This document shows positions 27,725 to 35,595 of a stretch of DNA of 64,000 nt, in pieces. The translations under genes were made by a program, and so were the position numbers. Position 1 is the first letter of the stretch. The number at the start of each line of letters is the position of its first letter. The notes below the pieces were generated by a model that was not told the DNA's origin, ran no database searches, and saw only the letters and a program-made list of their open reading frames with translations. The stretch comes from VXYL01 sp965243175 (GTDB lineage Bacteria; Pseudomonadota; Gammaproteobacteria; Pseudomonadales; Azotimanducaceae), in the NCBI GenBank assembly GCA_965243175.1, contig OZ251532.1, forward strand, positions 2,356,001 to 2,420,000, in the 5' to 3' direction.

Positions 27725-28819
27725 CTACTTGAACTTCGCATTTGCGCGTTCGTGGAGTTTATGCAGCAACGCTCGATGACTAACACCGTCGTCGCCGCGC
27801 TCTCGCGCCTGCACCTCTATCTCCACGAAGCAGTCCTCGATTTCTTGCGAGCTCAGAATGGGCAGCGTGTCCGGCTTTGGCGCACCCTTTTTCTCTGCTG
27901 CGGCCTCTCGTGCCCTATCGAGATAGAACTTTGCCAGATCCTTTGCGTCCTTGCAGCTAGTGAGAGCCTTCATTTCGAGTCGATCGGCCAACCGACTACG
28001 TAGAGCAGGGTACCAGGCCGCGTATCGATGGAGCGCATCTGGGGACACGGCGATCATTAGAAACAGCCGTTGGGGAAGGGCGTCGATCATCGCCCGGAGC
28101 GAGGATAGGCACCGAAGTACAGCGTACATCGAGAGAACGCCATCCTGCTTCTCGATCTCGTCTAGGAGCAAGAAAATGCCTCTCAGGACGCCAGCTTGAG
28201 CGCTCACTTCTGCAAGGTCCTTAAGCGCCGCTGCCATAGATTCCGCCGTGTCCAAGCGGAACTGAACGCCTAGCGTTTCCCTATGCGACTTGAACGTCGG
28301 CAAACCCAACAACCACTCCATCATCAGAACTTTGACCTCTTCGTCCTCAGACCGTACAAGCGATTCTAGCGCGGCCTTCATGTCTTGACCGCGAGCTGCC
28401 GCAATTGCACTGTCATCGTCTCTCAGCTTCCCAACTAGGTCGTCTAAGTGTGCCTTGCCTAGCGTTGTGACAACTTGCCGCGTGGTTCCGTCGAAGGACT
28501 CCTCTGGGTAAGGCAGGTAACGCACGACGTAGTAGCCAGGCCGACCTTCGAGCGCGTTTCGCACGTCTGCTTCGAAGTGACTGAGAAAGTTCGTCTTCCC
28601 GACGCCTTGTACACCTTCGATGACAACGACTCGGGAAGTGCTGTTGCGCAAGAAGGCCACTACTCTGTCTTCAGCTTCCTTGTCTTCGGCCAGCCAAAGT
28701 CGTGGATGTCCTATCGTCTGGTTTAATGCAGGAAACGGATTAGCGAGAATGCCAAACTGCCCGTAGAGATCGCGGACCGAACCTTCGTCCAATTGTCGTA
28801 GTCTGTCACGAAGGCTCAT
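27725..28819 (-). CDS. P-loop ATPase of unknown function among defence remnants
   Basis: A 364-aa intact protein: Walker A GVQGVGKT (69-76), then PGYYVVRYLPYPEESFDGTT, Walker B GIFLLLDEIEKQ and a C-terminal helical region. The N-terminal LYGQFGILANPFPALNQTIG resembles ATPases that couple to DNA-binding machines in multi-gene defence loci. It lies between the methyltransferase fragment and the decayed copy-B genes on the same strand. Base composition is visibly less GC-rich than its neighbours in places, suggesting a different origin. No family is named with confidence. Confidence 0.75.
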   Translation of the reverse strand: MSLRDRLRQLDEGSVRDLYGQFGILANPFPALNQTIGHPRLWLAEDKEAEDRVVAFLRNSTSRVVVIEGVQGVGKTNFLSHFEADVRNALEGRPGYYVVRYLPYPEESFDGTTRQVVTTLGKAHLDDLVGKLRDDDSAIAAARGQDMKAALESLVRSEDEEVKVLMMEWLLGLPTFKSHRETLGVQFRLDTAESMAAALKDLAEVSAQAGVLRGIFLLLDEIEKQDGVLSMYAVLRCLSSLRAMIDALPQRLFLMIAVSPDALHRYAAWYPALRSRLADRLEMKALTSCKDAKDLAKFYLDRAREAAAEKKGAPKPDTLPILSSQEIEDCFVEIEVQARERGDDGVSHRALLHKLHERANAKFK

Positions 28820-29094
28820 TGGTCGGGTTCCTCAACTCGTAGGCTAACGCACGCCGAAGTCGCTGGTGACGGCACGGCAGGCGGCTTGCTCGTCCTGCAT
28901 AGCAAGCGGCGATGTGAGCGAGAGATCGCACCGAGTGGTCGGCTGCGCCTCTGGGTGGTCTCTTGGCGGCTGCGTCTCCAATATTGCCATCGTCCGGGTC
29001 CCTCACGAGGCCTAAGCCTAGCCCTTTCCAACTTCTGCCGTCTGGGCGCGCCTCGCATCAGAAGACACGGCTGCGCACCGCGAACAAGGAGGCA
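28820..29094. other. Gene-free stretch upstream of the P-loop ATPase
   Basis: Short open frames here are low-complexity and lack ribosome-binding sites. It may hold the promoter of the ATPase gene. I see no repeat or RNA structure that I can support. Confidence 0.4.
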
Positions 29095-29154
29095 TTGTAG
29101 CGCACCTCATGCTTCCCATGCTCCCCGAAAGCGCATGATGGCGAGGATGAGATT
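29095..29154 (-). pseudogene. Short fragment of the helicase 3' end
   Basis: The reverse-strand bases match the helicase segment at 23816-23875 (coding ILAIVRFAEDGTHEVRYV), sharing GTAGCGCACCTC and GATGGCGAGGATGA, with a frame-breaking indel. Together with 30960-31278 it shows that a second helicase copy was broken into pieces. Confidence 0.7.
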
Positions 29155-29169
29155 AGCCGTGCGTTGCGC

Positions 29170-29745
29170 TCACGACGTACCGCCCGCGACAATTTCGGCC
29201 TCCAGGCGCCCGATGCCATCCAGGAATGCCCGGTAGCTGCGCGAGCGGCTCTCGCGGGTGAGGAGTTGGCCCATTGCCAACGCCGTGGCCCGCTTCCTGA
29301 ACTGGGGGAGGAGGTCGGCGAGCGCTTCCGCTGGGTGAACCACGGCGTCCGGGTCTCGGAATCTGGCCCCGCGCAACTTGCGCGCTATCTGGCGGCTGGC
29401 GTCCGGGAACGCTTGAGCCAGCTTGTCTTCGCTTCCGATGTACCACGCTTCGAGCTCTCGGCAGACCACGCGAACCAAGGTGTCCGTCCGCCCTCCTTGG
29501 CGGCACAGGTCCGCCAGCGTCGCCTTCACCTGCCGACAGTCCGCGCTGTTCTGGTCGCGAAGGACGACGAAGCGCACGCCAGGCTCCTGCCATGCGCGCA
29601 GCTTGCTGGGAATGCTTCGCTCCAAGTGGCCCTTGCCTTTGTGCGGCACGGTCTGGAACGCAAGCGTTGGGAACAATCGCGGCAGCAGTTGATCCAGCAG
29701 GTCTGCCATCGACGGTTCCTCCACCAGAAACACCAGCTTGGTCAC
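29170..29745 (-). CDS. DUF4276 protein, copy B
   Basis: A 191-aa near-copy of the protein at 20892-21467, with the same GTG start overlapping the ATPase stop (GTGA). Differences include N/K, E/K, R/G and R/H, plus a diverged C-terminus (GIGRLEAEIVAGGTS against GIERLRGEDLGGGAS). All acidic blocks are kept, so it is probably still functional. Confidence 0.82.
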   Translation of the reverse strand: MTKLVFLVEEPSMADLLDQLLPRLFPTLAFQTVPHKGKGHLERSIPSKLRAWQEPGVRFVVLRDQNSADCRQVKATLADLCRQGGRTDTLVRVVCRELEAWYIGSEDKLAQAFPDASRQIARKLRGARFRDPDAVVHPAEALADLLPQFRKRATALAMGQLLTRESRSRSYRAFLDGIGRLEAEIVAGGTS

Positions 29746-30902
29746 CGCGGATGGGCGCCTTCGAAGAGGCGCTGCATCCAAAGCGACCCGGGCGGCTCGC
29801 CTTCCTCGACCAGCCTGCGCAGCAGCGGGCTGTCGATGGCGCGTCGCACGTTGGAGAAGCCCCTGGTCTTTTCCAGCCAGAAGATCTCTTCCAAGCCAGC
29901 CGCGTCCAGGAGTTCCGGCGAGTGCGTGGCCACCAGCGCCTGTCCGCCACGGCGGGCGTAGCATTGCAGTTCCTCGGTTAGATGGCCGAGAAGGTCGGGG
30001 TAGAGGTGGTTCTCCGGTTCCTCGACGGCGAGCAGCGGGTGCGGCGCTGGATCGTGCAGCAGGAGCAGGTAGGCGAACAGCTTGAGCGTGCCTTCGGAGA
30101 CGCGCTTGGCGGCAAACGGCTCTTCGAGATGGCCGTCCTTGAAGCGCAGCAAGAGGCGATTGTCTTCGGTGGTTCTCACTTCCACGTCGTCAACGCCGGG
30201 GACGCGATGGCGCATGGCTTGCAGCACATCTCGAAGGCGCTGCGGGTGGGTTTCGTGCAAGTACGCGGCGAACTGCGCAGCGTTGTCGCCCGTTGCCGAA
30301 AGATGCTCGGCGTGGCCGGCCGGAGCGCTCGTCTGGGTAGCGGACGCTTGAAGGTTGGACAAGTGCCAGCGCTCGATGAGCGAGCGGAACTCGGCGATGA
30401 GCGGATAGTCGCCGAACAGCCCAAGGGCATCGATGGCCAGCGTGCTGGGGCCGTTGAGCGCGTGAGCCACGGTCTCCGGCACTCCGCCAGCCTCGGTGCA
30501 GGGCACCCTGATCGCCGTGCCTTGGCCGCGCTTGAAGTCCATGAAGCCTTCCGAGCTCCCTTCTTGGGAGCGCAGAAACTCGGCATCGACGACAACGCGG
30601 CCTTCGTGTTCAGCAAGGCTCAACCCGTAGGCGAGAAGCCGCTCGTCGGCACCCGAGAAACCAACCACGATTTCTATCGGCCCTCGTTCGCCACGGCTCA
30701 CCAGATCTCGAAACCCACCGCGCTGAACAGCCGCCTCGTGGACATCCTGCCGAAGAGCGTCCTTCAGAAACGAGAACACGTCGAACAGCGTCGACTTCCC
30801 CGTGCCGTTGGCGCCGACGATGATGGAAAGCGGCGACAAGCCGAGCAGCTCCGCGTTGCGGAAGACGCCGTAATTCTTGAGCGACAGCGTCTGGATTGGC
30901 AC
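29742..30902 (-). CDS. AAA_21-type ATPase, copy B
   Basis: A 386-aa protein with the same Walker A, signature, Walker B and His-loop as copy A and six substitutions seen by eye. The frame is intact. Upstream there is no membrane-protein gene; instead a broken helicase 5' end lies within 60 bases, so expression would depend on a different promoter from that of copy A. Confidence 0.85.
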   Translation of the reverse strand: MPIQTLSLKNYGVFRNAELLGLSPLSIIVGANGTGKSTLFDVFSFLKDALRQDVHEAAVQRGGFRDLVSRGERGPIEIVVGFSGADERLLAYGLSLAEHEGRVVVDAEFLRSQEGSSEGFMDFKRGQGTAIRVPCTEAGGVPETVAHALNGPSTLAIDALGLFGDYPLIAEFRSLIERWHLSNLQASATQTSAPAGHAEHLSATGDNAAQFAAYLHETHPQRLRDVLQAMRHRVPGVDDVEVRTTEDNRLLLRFKDGHLEEPFAAKRVSEGTLKLFAYLLLLHDPAPHPLLAVEEPENHLYPDLLGHLTEELQCYARRGGQALVATHSPELLDAAGLEEIFWLEKTRGFSNVRRAIDSPLLRRLVEEGEPPGSLWMQRLFEGAHPR

Positions 30903-30959
30903 GGGTTCGCTGCCTCAGTTGGCCGAGTTCGAGCGTAGCACACCGGAAGTGTGCGGGAG

Positions 30960-31278
30960 CGTTACATGCGGCTCCACCAGCGAGGTGTGGACGGCCAGCA
31001 GCGGATCGAACAGATGCGCCAAGCGGATGCGGTGCGCCCGCCACCAGCCGATACATGGCGCCGTCGCCGTCGAAGCGCCAGACGCTCGGCTGCTCCGCGA
31101 GTTGCAGGCGCGGTTCGTCCTGCCGACAAAGCACTTCTTCGGCGAGGCCGCCAGCCGGGTCGCGGTACGCCAACGTGAGCGCGTCGCCACCGTGCCAGCG
31201 CACGTTCACGACGGTGACGGCGGCTCCGGGCGCGATGCCGGAAACCGCTGTGTCGGGCGCAAGATCTTCGAGTTTCAA
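30960..31278 (-). pseudogene. 5' fragment of a second SNF2/DUF3883 helicase
   Basis: Translation from TTG 31278 (KLEDLAPDTAVSGIAPGAAV) matches the helicase at 27230 for ~80 residues. A 2-base deletion then shifts the frame, after which RIRLAHLFDPLLAVHTSLVE continues. Similarity stops at the residue equivalent to ~103. The rest of the gene, including all helicase motifs, is gone; a short sequence resembling the 3' flank of copy A (GAGCGTAGCACA) follows directly, which marks the deletion junction. Confidence 0.88.
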
Positions 31279-31386
31279 GCAGGTTCGGCGAAGCCCCAGT
31301 GCTCCGGAAACCATAGCGGATTCGCCGAAAGAAGCGCTTGGCGGACGCAAGGGCCTCGGCTTGCGCATCGCCCTTCGACCGCTTCC

Positions 31387-31944
31387 CTAGAACTCGAGCA
31401 GGTCCGCTTCCTTCTCCGCCAGCGCGTCGTCGGCGCGCTTGACGCGGGCGTTGGTGAGCTTCTGCATGTCGTCTTCGGCGCGGCGGCCGTCGTCTTCCGT
31501 GGCTTCCTTTTCGCGCACCAGTTCGCGCAGGTCGGCGATGGCGTCGCGGCGGATGTTGCGGATGGCGACGCGGGCGTTTTCCGCCTCCTGGCGGGCTTGG
31601 CGGATGAGGTCGCGGCGGTTTTCTTCGGTGAGCGGCGGCAGCGGCAGGCGCACGACGTCGCCGCTGCTCGCTGGGGTCAAGCCCAGGTCGCTTTGCAGGA
31701 TCGCCTTCTCGATGGCGGGCAGGAGGCGCTTCTCCCAAGGGGAAATCACCAGCGAACGGGCTTCTTCCACCGTGATGCTGGCCACTTGGCGCAGCGGCGT
31801 GGGGGTGCCGTAGTAGTCCACTTCCACGCCGTCGAGCAAGGCGGGATTGGCGCGTCCGGTGCGGATTCTGGAGAAGGCGGTGGCGAGGGAGCGCAGGGAC
31901 TTGTCCATGCGCTCGGCGGCGTCTTCCTTGATTTCTTCGATCAC
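31387..31944 (-). CDS. frr: Ribosome recycling factor
   Basis: A 185-aa protein, the family's usual length, that splits post-termination ribosomes with EF-G. Motifs: KEDAAERMDKSL, SRIRTGRANPALLDGV, EVDYYGTPTPLRQVASITVE, RSLVISPWEK, GDVVRLPLPPLTEENRRDL. GTG 31944 overlaps the pyrH stop (GTGA). In most gammaproteobacteria uppS-cdsA-dxr follow; here the defence island starts immediately after the stop codon. Confidence 0.96.
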   Translation of the reverse strand: MIEEIKEDAAERMDKSLRSLATAFSRIRTGRANPALLDGVEVDYYGTPTPLRQVASITVEEARSLVISPWEKRLLPAIEKAILQSDLGLTPASSGDVVRLPLPPLTEENRRDLIRQARQEAENARVAIRNIRRDAIADLRELVREKEATEDDGRRAEDDMQKLTNARVKRADDALAEKEADLLEF

Positions 31945-32681
31945 TTGGCGGCGTCCGAGGCGATTCGCGTGCCCACCTTGGCACCAGCGGCCACCTTCGT
32001 CAACGCGCCTGGGGCGGCGATGTCGCAAACCAGCACCGGCAGGTCGTGTTCCTGGCCGAGGGCGACCGCGGTGAGGTCCATCACTTGCAGGCGCTTCTCG
32101 ATCACCTCCATGTAGCTCAGCGCGTCGAAGCGCACGGCGTTCGGGTCGACCAGCGGGTCGGCGCTGTACACGCCGTCCACCTTGGTGGCTTTCACCACGA
32201 GGTCGGCGTTCAGCTCCACGGCGCGCAGGCAGGCCGCGGTGTCCGTGGTGAAGAACGGATTGCCCGTGCCGCCAGCGAGCAGCACCACCGCGCCGGAATC
32301 GAGCAGCGCGTCCGCCCGCCGTACGGAGTAGCCCTCCACCACCGTCGCCACGGCGTGGGAAGAGAAGACCTCGGAGGGCGTGCCGAGTCTGCCGAGCGCG
32401 TCGCGGAAGGCGAGCGCGTTGATGATCGTCGCCAACATTCCCATGTGGTGCGCCGTGGCGCGCTCGATGCCTGTAGCGGCCAGGGTTGCGCCGCGGATCA
32501 GGTTGCCGGCGCCGATCACCAGCGCCAGCTGGCACTTGGCCGCGGCGGCGGCGACTTCCGCCGCGGTGCGGGCGAGCACGCTAGCGTCGAGGCCGCGGCC
32601 GGAGGCGCCGCCGAGCGCTTCGCCGGAGAGCTTGACGACGATGCGCTTCGGCCCGCCGCCCTGCGTTCGAGGTTCCTGCAT
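31941..32681 (-). CDS. pyrH: UMP kinase
   Basis: A 246-aa amino-acid-kinase-fold enzyme making UDP from UMP. Seen: VVKLSGEALGG at the N-terminus, ALVIGAGNLIRG, the middle VLLAGGTGNPFFTTDTAA, and the C-terminal DLPVLVCDIAAPGALTKV. It is coupled to frr by a GTGA overlap. The usual upstream rpsB-tsf pair is absent; the divergent rpoE operon lies upstream, with about 120 bases between start codons. Confidence 0.95.
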   Translation of the reverse strand: MQEPRTQGGGPKRIVVKLSGEALGGASGRGLDASVLARTAAEVAAAAAKCQLALVIGAGNLIRGATLAATGIERATAHHMGMLATIINALAFRDALGRLGTPSEVFSSHAVATVVEGYSVRRADALLDSGAVVLLAGGTGNPFFTTDTAACLRAVELNADLVVKATKVDGVYSADPLVDPNAVRFDALSYMEVIEKRLQVMDLTAVALGQEHDLPVLVCDIAAPGALTKVAAGAKVGTRIASDAAK

Positions 32682-32741
32682 CGCCCACCTGCCTTGGCGT
32701 CAAAAGGGGATCACGCCGGCGTTCGCACAGTTGCGTTCCCT

Positions 32742-32751
32742 TGCGATAATG
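32742..32751 (+). promoter_or_regulatory. Extended -10 promoter motif upstream of rpoE
   Basis: TGCGATAATG, identical to the motif at 2266-2275. Transcription would begin near 32757, leaving a ~44-base leader to the TTG start. It lies in the pyrH/rpoE divergent region. No strong -35 is seen. Confidence 0.45.
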
Positions 32752-32800
32752 GCAAGCGGTCGGCCAGCAGCCACCCAAGCGCGTAGCAAGAGGTTACAGG

Positions 32801-33403
32801 TTGAGCGCGGATACCGACAAGGAACTCGTGCGACGGGTGCAGGCAGGCGACCGCTCCGCCTTCGACCTGCTGTTCCTGCGCTACCAGCACAAGCTCCACG
32901 GCCTCGTGGGGCGCTATCTGCGGCGTCCGGAGGAGGTGGAGGACGTCGTGCAGGAGGCGTTCATCAAGGCGTATCGGGCGCTGCCGCGCTTTCGCGGCCA
33001 GAGCGCCTTCTACACGTGGCTCTACCGCATCGCCGTCAACGCCGCCAAGAACCACCTCGTCTCCGCGGCGCGCAAGCCGATCGGCGTCGAGCTCGACGCC
33101 GACGGCGCGAACCAGGGCGATGTCGCCGAGGCCCTCCGCGACGAAGACGACCCGGAAGGGGCGCTGCGCCAGGCGGAGTTGCAGGCCGCGGTGGCGGACG
33201 CCATCGAGGCGCTGCCGGATGATCTGCGATTGGCGCTAACTCTTCGCGAGTTCGATGGTCTAAGCTACGCGCAAATCGCAGAAATCATGGAGTGCCCGGT
33301 CGGCACGGTGCGCTCGCGCATCTTCCGGGCGCGGGAGTCGGTGGACGGGCGCATCCGCCCGCTGACCGATCGAAGCATGGCCAGAACGGAGAAATCACGA
33401 TGA
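32801..33403 (+). CDS. rpoE: Extracytoplasmic stress sigma factor sigma-E
   Basis: A 200-aa ECF sigma factor that directs RNA polymerase to envelope-stress promoters. Region 2 shows YLRRPEEVEDVVQEAFIKAY and FRGQSAFYTWLYRIAVN; region 4 shows LREFDGLSYAQIAEIMECP and VGTVRSRIFRARE. The TTG start at 32801 has AGAGG about 7 bases upstream. It overlaps the anti-sigma gene rseA (ATGA), the classical rpoE-rseABC arrangement. Confidence 0.95.
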   Translation: MSADTDKELVRRVQAGDRSAFDLLFLRYQHKLHGLVGRYLRRPEEVEDVVQEAFIKAYRALPRFRGQSAFYTWLYRIAVNAAKNHLVSAARKPIGVELDADGANQGDVAEALRDEDDPEGALRQAELQAAVADAIEALPDDLRLALTLREFDGLSYAQIAEIMECPVGTVRSRIFRARESVDGRIRPLTDRSMARTEKSR

Positions 33404-34053
33404 CGGAGGCGAACCCCCCAGACGCAGAGGAGGCGCCTGCCTATCCCATGGAACAGCAACGAGCACTGCACGAGTCGCTATCCGCGGCGATCGACGACGA
33501 AGCCGAAGAGTTGGAACTGCGCCGTGTGCTCAACGCGACGCGCGACGACCCGGAACTCCGCGCCAAGTGGCAGCGGGCGCATCTCATCGGCGGCGCGATC
33601 CGCGGCGAAGCCGCCCAGCTCGGCAAGGGCGGCAACGGCGAGGCGCTGCCTTGGCACGACGAACCCGCCCTCGCCGATGGCGCTGCCGCCACGGCTGGCG
33701 GTTCGCCCTCGCGCACGGCGTGGTGGCTGCGGGCGACGGTCGCGGGAGGCGGCCTCGCGGCCGCGGTGGCGTTGGGCGTGGTGACGCTGTTCGGCGATGG
33801 CGACTTCAACCTTGGCGCATCCGACGAGGCGCCGCCGGTGGTCGCCGAGCGCGCCGCTCCGCCGCCGGCCTTGGCGCGTCTGCCTTCGGAACTGGACCTG
33901 CGCCGCGCCGATGCCTATTTGCTGCGGCACGCGCAGCACACCGCCGTTTCGTCCCCGCCGGCGGCCATGCCGTTCGCCAAAGTGCTCGCCGGAGACGATG
34001 GACGCCGCATCGTGGTGACCAACCGCTTCGAGCGGGAACAGTCGCGGCGGTGA
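33400..34053 (+). CDS. rseA: Anti-sigma-E factor RseA
   Basis: A 217-aa single-pass inner-membrane protein. The N-terminal domain (LHESLSAAIDDEAEELELRR, WQRAHLIGGAIRGE) binds sigma-E, followed by a flexible linker and one membrane segment (WWLRATVAGGGLAAAVALGV) near residues 107-130. The periplasmic tail contains LRRADAYLLRHAQHT. The ATG overlaps the rpoE stop by 4 bases and the stop overlaps rseB. Regulated proteolysis of RseA frees sigma-E under envelope stress in the model system. Confidence 0.9.
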   Translation: MTEANPPDAEEAPAYPMEQQRALHESLSAAIDDEAEELELRRVLNATRDDPELRAKWQRAHLIGGAIRGEAAQLGKGGNGEALPWHDEPALADGAAATAGGSPSRTAWWLRATVAGGGLAAAVALGVVTLFGDGDFNLGASDEAPPVVAERAAPPPALARLPSELDLRRADAYLLRHAQHTAVSSPPAAMPFAKVLAGDDGRRIVVTNRFEREQSRR

Positions 34054-35177
34054 CCCTCCGGCCGCCCGCCCAATGCGCGCGCCGCATGGTGGCGGCGGCT
34101 CTTGTTGTCGCGACGACAACGGGGTTGGCGGTCGGTGCCGCCGAGTCCTCGCGCAAGACGCCGGAGCAGTGGCTGGAAACGATGGACGCCGCCTTCCGCG
34201 ACCTCGACTACGACGGCGTGTTCAGCTACTACACTGCGAACCGTGCGCAGCAGGCCGCTCTGGCAACGAGCGAGCAGTCGGCAAGCGGGCGGGCGCTCGG
34301 CTTCAGCGGCTTCGGCGTCGGCAACCGCACCGCGGCGCAGCTCGCCACCTTTCGCGTCGTCCACAAGGTGGTGGACGGCGTCAACCGCGAACGGGTCGTC
34401 CACTTGAACGGCCCACCACGCGAAATTCTGCGCACCGGCGAGCAAGTCACCTGCGTCCTGCTGCCGGGCGATTCCCTGCTGGACTTCGAAGGTGCGCTGG
34501 CGTCCGGCCCCTACGCCCGCGTCTTCAACCGCCAATTCGAGGACATGAGCGAAAACTACGACGTCGCCTTCGACGGCCGCGGGCGGATCGCCGCAAGGCC
34601 CGCGGTGCGCTTGAGCGTCACGCCGAAGGACCACGACCGCCTGGGCTACCGGCTGGCGCTGGACGAAGACACCGGCCTGCTGCTGAGTTCCGAACTGCAC
34701 GACAGCGAAGGCGCCAACCTCGAGATCTTCCAATTCACCTCGCTGCGCGTCGGCGACGACGTGGCCTTGGCGGACCTCGAACCCGCCACCAGCGGCGCCG
34801 TGCTGCACCATCTTTCGCCGCCGGAGAAGACGCCGAAACAAGCTGCCACGGATGCCGACGACGCGCCGGGCGAAGCGTCGCACTGGCGGGTGCGCTGGGT
34901 GCCGAGCGGCTTCCGCATGACCAGCGCTCGCGGAACCGTCCAGGGCGCGGGCACGGTCTCCACGCTGGTCTTCAGCGACGGCCTAGCCGCGTTCTCCGTG
35001 TTCATCGAAGACCTGCCCCGGGGCGGCGCCGGCAGCGTGGTGTCGCGGCGCGGCGCCACGGTGGTGTTGACGCATCTGGCGTCGAGCGGCGGCGGCGAAC
35101 ATCTGGTCACGGTGGTGGGCGAAGTGCCGGTCGCCACGGCGCGCCGCGTTGCCGCCGGCGTGTCGCCTAGGCCATGA
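34050..35177 (+). CDS. rseB: Sigma-E regulator RseB (MucB)
   Basis: A 375-aa periplasmic protein that protects RseA from cleavage. GTG 34050 overlaps the rseA stop, and a signal peptide follows (MVAAALVVATTTGLAVGAAE). The MucB/RseB fold is seen in WLETMDAAFRDLDYDGVFSY, HLNGPPREILRTGEQVTC and YRLALDEDTGLLLSSELHD. The C-terminal domain contains WRVRWVPSGFRMTS and LVFSDGLAAFSVFIE. An ATG at 34086 is an alternative start. Confidence 0.92.
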   Translation: MTLRPPAQCARRMVAAALVVATTTGLAVGAAESSRKTPEQWLETMDAAFRDLDYDGVFSYYTANRAQQAALATSEQSASGRALGFSGFGVGNRTAAQLATFRVVHKVVDGVNRERVVHLNGPPREILRTGEQVTCVLLPGDSLLDFEGALASGPYARVFNRQFEDMSENYDVAFDGRGRIAARPAVRLSVTPKDHDRLGYRLALDEDTGLLLSSELHDSEGANLEIFQFTSLRVGDDVALADLEPATSGAVLHHLSPPEKTPKQAATDADDAPGEASHWRVRWVPSGFRMTSARGTVQGAGTVSTLVFSDGLAAFSVFIEDLPRGGAGSVVSRRGATVVLTHLASSGGGEHLVTVVGEVPVATARRVAAGVSPRP

Positions 35178-35575
35178 ACGCTCTCGTCTGCCGCGGCGTG
35201 CTGCGCCGCTCTGGAAACAACGCCAGCGAGGCGACGACCTTCGAGCCGGAACGTTGCGCCGGCTGTACCGGGCGCTGCGGCATCCGCCTTGGCCAAGCGC
35301 GAATGAGGCTGGCGTTGGGAGACTTGCCGGACGGTGCGCCGGTCGAGTTCGTCGCCATGCCCGCAGCGCTCGCCCGCCGCGCGCTGTTCGTCTTCGGCGC
35401 GCCCATCGCCCTGGCCGCGCTGGCCGTGTTGACGGGTGCGCCGGGCTGGCTTGTCGCGCTCGCGTTTCTCGGCGGCGTCGCGCTCGCCGTGGGCGTTCAA
35501 CGTGCCTGGCCAAGCGCCGAGCCCGAGGTGGCGGTGGAAGACGATTCCCGCCTCGTGCGCATCCGCCTGCGCTGA
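35174..35575 (+). CDS. rseC: RseC/MucC-family membrane protein
   Basis: A 133-aa inner-membrane protein linked to sigma-E control and to SoxR reduction in relatives. The Cys cluster CAGCTGRCG lies near residues 28-36. Two membrane segments follow (ALFVFGAPIALAALAVLTG and LVALAFLGGVALAVGV), then an acidic tail. The ATG overlaps the rseB stop (ATGA). Confidence 0.88.
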   Translation: MNALVCRGVLRRSGNNASEATTFEPERCAGCTGRCGIRLGQARMRLALGDLPDGAPVEFVAMPAALARRALFVFGAPIALAALAVLTGAPGWLVALAFLGGVALAVGVQRAWPSAEPEVAVEDDSRLVRIRLR

Positions 35576-35595
35576 GACTGTTCCAAGAACGCGCA

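Larger units (their letters stand above)
29155..30925. repeat. 1.77-kb direct repeat, copy B (AAA-DUF4276 cassette)
   Basis: Same orientation and constant offset (8278 bases) as 20877-22647, with no indel through both genes. Similarity drops at the DUF4276 3' end, where the zinc-ribbon gene is lost after six residues (VSATHG, then stop), and ends just upstream of the ATPase start. Confidence 0.9.
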
